NCBI RefSeq assembly: GCF_001956045.1 | Contig: NZ_MRTH01000037.1 | Span: 1 to 64,000 of the forward strand | Source of the DNA: Paenibacillus sp. FSL H7-0331 | Lineage (GTDB): Bacteria > Bacillota > Bacilli > Paenibacillales > NBRC-103111 | DNA length: 64,000 nucleotides | Direction of reading: 5' to 3' | Shown: one piece after another, positions 59,531-64,000 of the stretch | Layout: each line of letters starts with the position of its first letter | How positions within the stretch are numbered: the stretch's first letter is position 1 | Notes under the pieces: model-generated | The model's input: only the letters and a program-made list of their open reading frames with translations | The model's database searches: none | Told to the model about the DNA's origin: nothing | Made by a program: the position numbers and the translations under genes

Positions 59531-60535
59531 TTATAAATAACGTCTCGCCTGATAAAAATTTCGAATCCAGCGGTGTTTATTTCTCAGCAGCTCGAATACT
59601 TCCTGTGGAAGCTCAGGACGAGCAGCTGCTTCAAGATTGGGGCGAATAAATTCGTGCACATGCATCGAGGTAATTGCTGTTGTAATGCCTTCAGGCTGTA
59701 AGGCGAATCGTATCGCCAGCTCGGCGAGACTTTCTGCATACTGTGGGATGAACGTTTGCAAGGCATTAATTTTGTCGATATAAATCGACCGCGGCAGCAC
59801 ATCAAAATAGTTGGCACGGAAGTCGCCTTCAGCAATATGGGTATCTGCCTTCAAGAATCCGGTCAGTCCGCCTTCGTCGAGAATAATTCGTGCAATAACG
59901 GCAACCTGATGCTGACGGCAGATCGGGATCAGGCAATCGAGTGCCAAGGGATCAAAAATATTAAATAAGGTTTGCACCGCATCGATTTTACCAGAACGAA
60001 CCAAAGCAATTGCCAGCTCGTGCCTGTGATCGGGAACGGAAATCCCGATATATCGTACCAAGCCCTCCTCCTGAAGGCGCAGCAGCTCCTCCATCCAATA
60101 GTCGGAGTCGTCCCAATGCGCCCAGTATTGGTGCAGCTGGATAAGATCAAGCTGCTCAAGCCCCAGCTGCTGTAACGAATCAAGCACGCTAGCACGCAGC
60201 ATGCCTCTCGGATAAGCAACCTCGACAGGCACAGGAGCATGCCAGCCCGAGCCTGGCGGGTATGAGGCTGGGGCCGGCTGTGCTGCAACCTTGGTCGCAA
60301 CAAACGGACGCTCGCCGGTCCACTGCTGTAAGGCTTTGCCGACCAGCTCCTCCGACCGTCCATAAGCTCTGGCCGTATCGATAAAGTTGATGCCTCCATC
60401 CAGAGCAAGCAGGACGGAGCGGATCAAATATTCATCGTCATAGCTGCCGAAGCTCCCGGACAGGCCCATAGCTCCAAAGCCCAGCTTGGAAATGCGCTCG
60501 CCGGAACGCGGAAAGACGTTATTCGTACCCATCAT
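59531..60535 (-). CDS. Aldo/keto reductase
   Basis: A 334-residue NADPH-dependent oxidoreductase of the AKR superfamily. The catalytic tetrad is visible as Asp in FIDTARAYG with its Tyr, Lys in VATKVA and His in IQLHQYW. GISVPDHRH follows at the usual place. ATG 60535 or the next codon (60532) is the start; AGAGG lies just upstream. It could reduce or oxidise a sugar released by the enzymes of this operon. It ends 14 bases before the DUF2264 gene. Confidence 0.9.
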   Translation of the reverse strand: MMGTNNVFPRSGERISKLGFGAMGLSGSFGSYDDEYLIRSVLLALDGGINFIDTARAYGRSEELVGKALQQWTGERPFVATKVAAQPAPASYPPGSGWHAPVPVEVAYPRGMLRASVLDSLQQLGLEQLDLIQLHQYWAHWDDSDYWMEELLRLQEEGLVRYIGISVPDHRHELAIALVRSGKIDAVQTLFNIFDPLALDCLIPICRQHQVAVIARIILDEGGLTGFLKADTHIAEGDFRANYFDVLPRSIYIDKINALQTFIPQYAESLAELAIRFALQPEGITTAITSMHVHEFIRPNLEAAARPELPQEVFELLRNKHRWIRNFYQARRYL

Positions 60536-60562
60536 GATCCTCTTTTCACCACCTTTACCTTT

Positions 60563-61930
60563 TTAATAGTTCGTATATTGCAGCTCTACCGTAGACAACC
60601 CGCAAAAGCCTGGAAAGTTTTTGGCTACTCTGCGAATTTCTTCGGGATCACCGGGAATTTCCAATTTCTCGAGTCTGCGAATCCGGGCTCGCTCTGACAT
60701 TTCCCGTGCGGTGATGATATCGTCGATTTGCTTATATAGCTCGGGTCCCCATGTTTTGCCGAATTCCACATGCATCCGTTCATCGACCATGTCGAATTCA
60801 CATTGGATTGCTGAGAGGGCATCCCCGAATTCCCAGAACTTCTCGACGCATTTCCGCTTTTTGACGAATGAGCAGGGCTCTGCCACCATGGTCAACCCCG
60901 CATACATATCCGGAAACCATTCCTGCTTCAGCTCTTCAATGGAAGCGCCGGGAGAGGTGTTGAAAAACTTGAACTGCTCGGTTTTATAGCCCATTTGCTT
61001 CAATCGTCGGACACCCATTTGACTGTGGCGCACCTCATCCCATAAGTGGCGGGCCAGATCATAATAAAACTCCAAAGGCATCTTCTGTACGCCATAATAT
61101 AAGTAACAGAGCGATTCCGCCGCACTAATCTCTGTTGCATTAATGTAATGCATCTGCCTCACACTATCCTGCAAGGGCGACATCGTCGGGTCGGAATACG
61201 ATTGTTTATAGGCATCGGTCCGTTCATAAACAGGAAACTGCGGATCATTGCTGGACTCTGCGGGTACGGGTCCGGCGGCCTCTGCGGCCGGGTGAACCGG
61301 CAGCCGGAGCGCTTCTACATCCAGCCGATGAGCGAGAACATCCTCGTACAGGCTCCACACCTCGGCAACATAGTCCTGCCACTGCTCGGCTGCTGACTTT
61401 TCGTCGCCAAACTGCTCCAGCCGATCGTACAGATAGTCGACAAGCTCATGCCGGGAATACAAAATCGTACGCAGATGATCCACTGTAGGTGCGTCGAGAA
61501 TCGTATCCAGCTTGGCCGCTAACTCATCGTAAAGGACAAACATACGCCGCAGCACATGCAGATAGCCTATGATGAAGCTGGCAGTGTCCGGAGCTTGCGA
61601 GATCCGTTCGAATATTTCGCGGGTCAAGGCCGGGGTGCCTTCCTTAACATTCAATGAACCCGGCAGCTCGATCAATCGGGTATGGAGCGCTTTCGTATGC
61701 TGGCTGTGCAAGTAGCCGAATCGACCGAGCTTCGTCTTAAGCTCATAATCGGCAACAGCAGGCAGCCATCCAAAAGCAAGGCGGGACAGCTCATACTCCT
61801 GCCACAGGAAGTCAAGCAGCAGGCGCGCGGTATCCTTCGGGCGTAAATAACGGTATGAGGCGGCTGCGCCTGCTGGCATTACATTTTCTTTTTCCGTCAA
61901 ATTGTAATCTTCTTGTTCATGTTCTAGCAT
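60563..61930 (-). CDS. Ferritin-like diiron protein (DUF455-like) in a sugar operon
   Basis: A 455-residue cytoplasmic protein. ATG 61930 has GGAGGG 7 bases upstream. The C-terminal half carries a full set of diiron ligands of the ferritin-like four-helix bundle: E272, then E299xxH302 (WDEVRHSQMG), then E351, then E384xxH387 (DERMHVEFG). The N-terminal half is a second helical region with several His (GYLHSQHTKALH). Relatives of DUF455/MiaE type are hydroxylases or oxidases that use O2. Such a protein between an oligosaccharide importer and an aldo/keto reductase is unusual and may oxidise a sugar or its substituent. The assignment rests on the ligand spacing. Confidence 0.7.
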   Translation of the reverse strand: MLEHEQEDYNLTEKENVMPAGAAASYRYLRPKDTARLLLDFLWQEYELSRLAFGWLPAVADYELKTKLGRFGYLHSQHTKALHTRLIELPGSLNVKEGTPALTREIFERISQAPDTASFIIGYLHVLRRMFVLYDELAAKLDTILDAPTVDHLRTILYSRHELVDYLYDRLEQFGDEKSAAEQWQDYVAEVWSLYEDVLAHRLDVEALRLPVHPAAEAAGPVPAESSNDPQFPVYERTDAYKQSYSDPTMSPLQDSVRQMHYINATEISAAESLCYLYYGVQKMPLEFYYDLARHLWDEVRHSQMGVRRLKQMGYKTEQFKFFNTSPGASIEELKQEWFPDMYAGLTMVAEPCSFVKKRKCVEKFWEFGDALSAIQCEFDMVDERMHVEFGKTWGPELYKQIDDIITAREMSERARIRRLEKLEIPGDPEEIRRVAKNFPGFCGLSTVELQYTNY

Positions 61931-61960
61931 CGCAGATCCCTCCAAGGTTATAGTTAACGA

Positions 61961-62842
61961 TCAGCCTTTTAATGCACCTACCATGACGCCTTTGACAAAA
62001 TATTTTTGCATAAAAGGATAAACAAACAGAATCGGAAGTGTCGCTACCATAATCGTGGCATACTTGATCGTCTCACCAATCTGGAACAAATCACCGAAGG
62101 CGGCATTGCTGGACATGCTGTCTGTCGAATTCGCAATCAGGATTTCCCGCAGAATGAGCTGCAAGGGAAACAACTCGCGATCCTTAAGGAAAATGGAGGC
62201 GTAGAACCAGCCGTTCCAGCGTTCAACCGCGGCGTACAGTACAATAACCGCAATAACAGGCAGAGAGAGCGGGAGTACAATTCTCAGTAAAATAATGAAG
62301 TGGTTCGCTCCATCGATTTTGGCGGATTCCTCCAGGCTTTCCGGCACAGCAGCAAAGGCGGTTCTCATGATGATCAAATGAAACGTATTCATCGCAAAGG
62401 GAACAATCGCAGCCCACAGAGAATTAATCAGTCCCATATCCTTAACGACCAAATATAAGGGGATCAGGCCTCCATGAAAAAACATCGTAAAGATGATAAA
62501 GAAAACGAAATAACGATTCCACAGCACGTTTTTTCTGGATAACACATAGGCTCCCAGACACGTGAGGGATAAACTCATCATAACGCCGACGACTACAATA
62601 AATAAGGTATTGGCGTAGCCAGTCAATATATTCGGATTTTTCAGCACGATTTGGTAAGCTTCGAGATGGAAGCCAAACGGCTTCAACAGCATCCCTTGAT
62701 GTGCCATCAATTGGTCGGGATTACTGACAGAGGCAAAGGCTACATGAATCAATGGATATAAGGTCACGATAACGAGCAGGGAAAGTACGAGATAAATCAT
62801 CCATTCGAATAAACGATCCGCTAAACCGGAATGTGTGTGCAA
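61961..62842 (-). CDS. ABC transporter permease, LplC-like
   Basis: A 293-residue permease. TTG 62842 is chosen because GAGGAG lies 8 bases upstream; the open frame continues to 62863 without such a site. The protein opens HTHSGLADRLFEWMIYLVL, has the docking loop EESAKIDGANHFIILLRIVLP and ends YFVKGVMVGALKG, as in LplC-type subunits. It partners with the LplB-like protein that precedes it and ends 30 bases before the diiron gene. Confidence 0.9.
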   Translation of the reverse strand: MHTHSGLADRLFEWMIYLVLSLLVIVTLYPLIHVAFASVSNPDQLMAHQGMLLKPFGFHLEAYQIVLKNPNILTGYANTLFIVVVGVMMSLSLTCLGAYVLSRKNVLWNRYFVFFIIFTMFFHGGLIPLYLVVKDMGLINSLWAAIVPFAMNTFHLIIMRTAFAAVPESLEESAKIDGANHFIILLRIVLPLSLPVIAVIVLYAAVERWNGWFYASIFLKDRELFPLQLILREILIANSTDSMSSNAAFGDLFQIGETIKYATIMVATLPILFVYPFMQKYFVKGVMVGALKG

Positions 62843-62856
62843 GCTCTTAACTCCTC

Positions 62857-63837
62857 TCACCAAAGGCTATTGTTGTTTACTTTACGACTGATATAGTTAG
62901 CCGTTATTAAGAGCACCAGATTGATCATGGAATTAAACAATCCGACTGCCGTACTGAAGCTCCAGCTGAATTCCAGCAAGCCTTTTCTATAAACGAATGA
63001 CGAGATGACATCAGCGGTTTCATAGGTCGTAGGGTTGTAGAGCAAAATAATTTTCTCAAATCCGACATTGAGCAGGTTGCCCATCCGTAGAATAAACATA
63101 ATGGCGATCGTCGGCATCAGGCCTGGCAGTGTAATATGAAGCATCTGCTTAAAGCGTCCTGCTCCGTCCATTCGTGCCGCTTCATACTGCTCCTGATCGA
63201 TACTTGTGAGTGCTGCCAAATAGATGATCGATTCCCAGCCAACCTTTTGCCAAATTTCTGAAACAATGTAGATGGACCGGAACAACTGGGGCTGCTGCAG
63301 CATCGATTGCTCATTCCCGCCAAACAACGCATACAGCGAATGAATGACACCTCCGGTGTTGGTAAAGTCCTTGACCATTCCACAGATGACGATCATGGAA
63401 ATAAAATAAGGCATGTAAGTGACTGTCTGGACGAAGTTTTTGAACACCTTGTTGCGGAGCTCGTTCACCAGCAGGGCCAGAATGATCGGTGCTGGGAATT
63501 CGAACAGCATCGAGTACACGCTGATCAACACGGTGTTGAGTAGAATGCGCCCGAAATAGTAGCTTTCAAAAAATGAAATAAAGTGGGTAAATCCAGCCCA
63601 CTCACTGCCGAGTATCCCTTTGGCAGGGCTGTATTCCTTAAAAGCGATACTGGCCCCATACATCGGAAAGTAATGAAAAATAAGATAATAGGCTATAACC
63701 GGAATCATCATGATATACAAATATTTATTGGCGGCGAGATCCCGTATAAACCGTGATTTTCCTCGGGGAATGGCATGGCCTCTGTGCAGGATTTTTTCGG
63801 TATTCATACCGGATCGGACCGGCTGTTCCTGTTTCAT
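62857..63837 (-). CDS. ABC transporter permease, LplB-like
   Basis: A 326-residue permease. ATG 63837 (or the TTG just before it) is used because AAGGAG lies 9-12 bases upstream. The protein has the type's motifs YLYIMMIPVIAYYLIFHYFP, the docking loop EAARMDGAGRFKQMLHITLP and the C-terminus VNNNSLW. It receives sugar from the binding protein whose gene runs off the right edge. The stop overlaps the LplC coding region's upstream open frame. Confidence 0.9.
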   Translation of the reverse strand: MKQEQPVRSGMNTEKILHRGHAIPRGKSRFIRDLAANKYLYIMMIPVIAYYLIFHYFPMYGASIAFKEYSPAKGILGSEWAGFTHFISFFESYYFGRILLNTVLISVYSMLFEFPAPIILALLVNELRNKVFKNFVQTVTYMPYFISMIVICGMVKDFTNTGGVIHSLYALFGGNEQSMLQQPQLFRSIYIVSEIWQKVGWESIIYLAALTSIDQEQYEAARMDGAGRFKQMLHITLPGLMPTIAIMFILRMGNLLNVGFEKIILLYNPTTYETADVISSFVYRKGLLEFSWSFSTAVGLFNSMINLVLLITANYISRKVNNNSLW

Positions 63838-63931
63838 CAAGCGGTCGCTCTCCTTTTCTATGGTGGATGCGGGGCACCCGAATTCAGCCTGATGCCCCAA
63901 CATGATGGTGTTTGTGTGCTATTGTTATCGC

Positions 63932-64000
63932 TTATCGTTTCTTGTAACGATCCAATGCCGCATTCTGAATTTCTACCGCGCGATCAATACGTAATGTTTT
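63932..64000 (-). CDS. C-terminal end of an extracellular solute-binding protein (partial)
   Basis: The last 22 codons read KTLRIDRAVEIQNAALDRYK followed by KR and TAA. The ending 'R.iEI.nAALdRYkkR' is typical for LplA-type binding lipoproteins of this permease family. Most of the gene lies beyond the window edge. It is the first gene of the operon in view and would supply the LplBC permeases. Confidence 0.75.
   Translation of the reverse strand, partial: KTLRIDRAVEIQNAALDRYKKR

Noticed and set aside
1..64000. CRISPR arrays, tRNA or rRNA genes, prophage modules
   Set aside because: No regularly spaced repeats, no cloverleaf or rRNA core sequence, and no phage structural genes were seen on reading both strands.

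Overview
The window looks like chromosomal DNA of an endospore-forming, sugar-degrading member of the Paenibacillaceae, most likely Paenibacillus or a close relative. The reasons are a spore-germination (gerA-type) operon, four binding-protein sugar importers of the MalFG/LplBC type, two YesM/YesN-type two-component systems, many lipoprotein solute-binding proteins, strong AGGAGG ribosome sites and frequent TTG/GTG starts. This identification is inferred from gene content; no rRNA or other marker gene is present. No tRNA, rRNA, CRISPR array or phage module was seen.

Layout. 1-2.75 kb is a decayed stretch: two broken P-loop kinase genes, a gene with two stops and an HD phosphohydrolase. 2.8-8.4 kb is a LacI-controlled sugar operon (lacI, binding protein, two permeases, family 1 glycosidase) with the same palindromic operator before lacI and before the transport genes. 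8.6-15.6 kb is an LplBC-type importer followed by its binding protein and a YesN/YesM pair. 15.7-19.6 kb holds a 904-residue (alpha/alpha)6-type glycosidase divergent from an AraC regulator. 19.9-22.4 kb is an OmpR-type two-component system. 22.6-26.8 kb has small, secreted or broken genes. At 26.9-27.6 kb a ZTP (pfl) riboswitch with its own terminator precedes a DJ-1/PfpI-family gene. 27.8-29.8 kb (minus strand) is a two-gene ion-channel operon: a NaChBac-like voltage-gated channel with an unusual acidic filter and a Cys-loop (pentameric ligand-gated) receptor-like protein. 30.2-32.8 kb carries an IS110-family element and gene remnants, followed by a BenE-type transporter.

34.3-44.7 kb is a second complete sugar locus: GH42 beta-galactosidase, class I mannose-6-phosphate isomerase, a large palindromic element, MalFG-type permeases, a binding protein and a YesM/YesN pair. 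44.8-49.8 kb has two serine beta-lactamase-fold proteins, a GNAT acetyltransferase, a small AAA ATPase and a DUF6526 protein. 49.9-54.0 kb (minus) is a gerB-gerA-gerC operon led by a small membrane protein. 54.2-58.3 kb has a damaged TIM-barrel epimerase, a Cys-rich pentapeptide-repeat protein, an FMN reductase, and a TetR/SDR pair sharing one 20-bp operator. 58.3-64 kb (minus) is a fourth sugar locus (binding protein C-terminus, LplB, LplC, a diiron ferritin-like protein, aldo/keto reductase, DUF2264 protein) that runs off the right edge.

The sugar loci follow one plan: a lipoprotein captures an oligosaccharide, two permeases import it, and cytoplasmic enzymes open it. Control is by LacI or AraC proteins, or by a YesM kinase sensing outside and a YesN regulator inside. 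No ATPase subunit lies in any locus, so a shared MsmX-type ATPase elsewhere is expected. The most unusual parts are the two-channel operon, the riboswitch-controlled DJ-1 gene, the diiron protein inside a sugar operon, the IS110 control structures, and the large number of broken genes.
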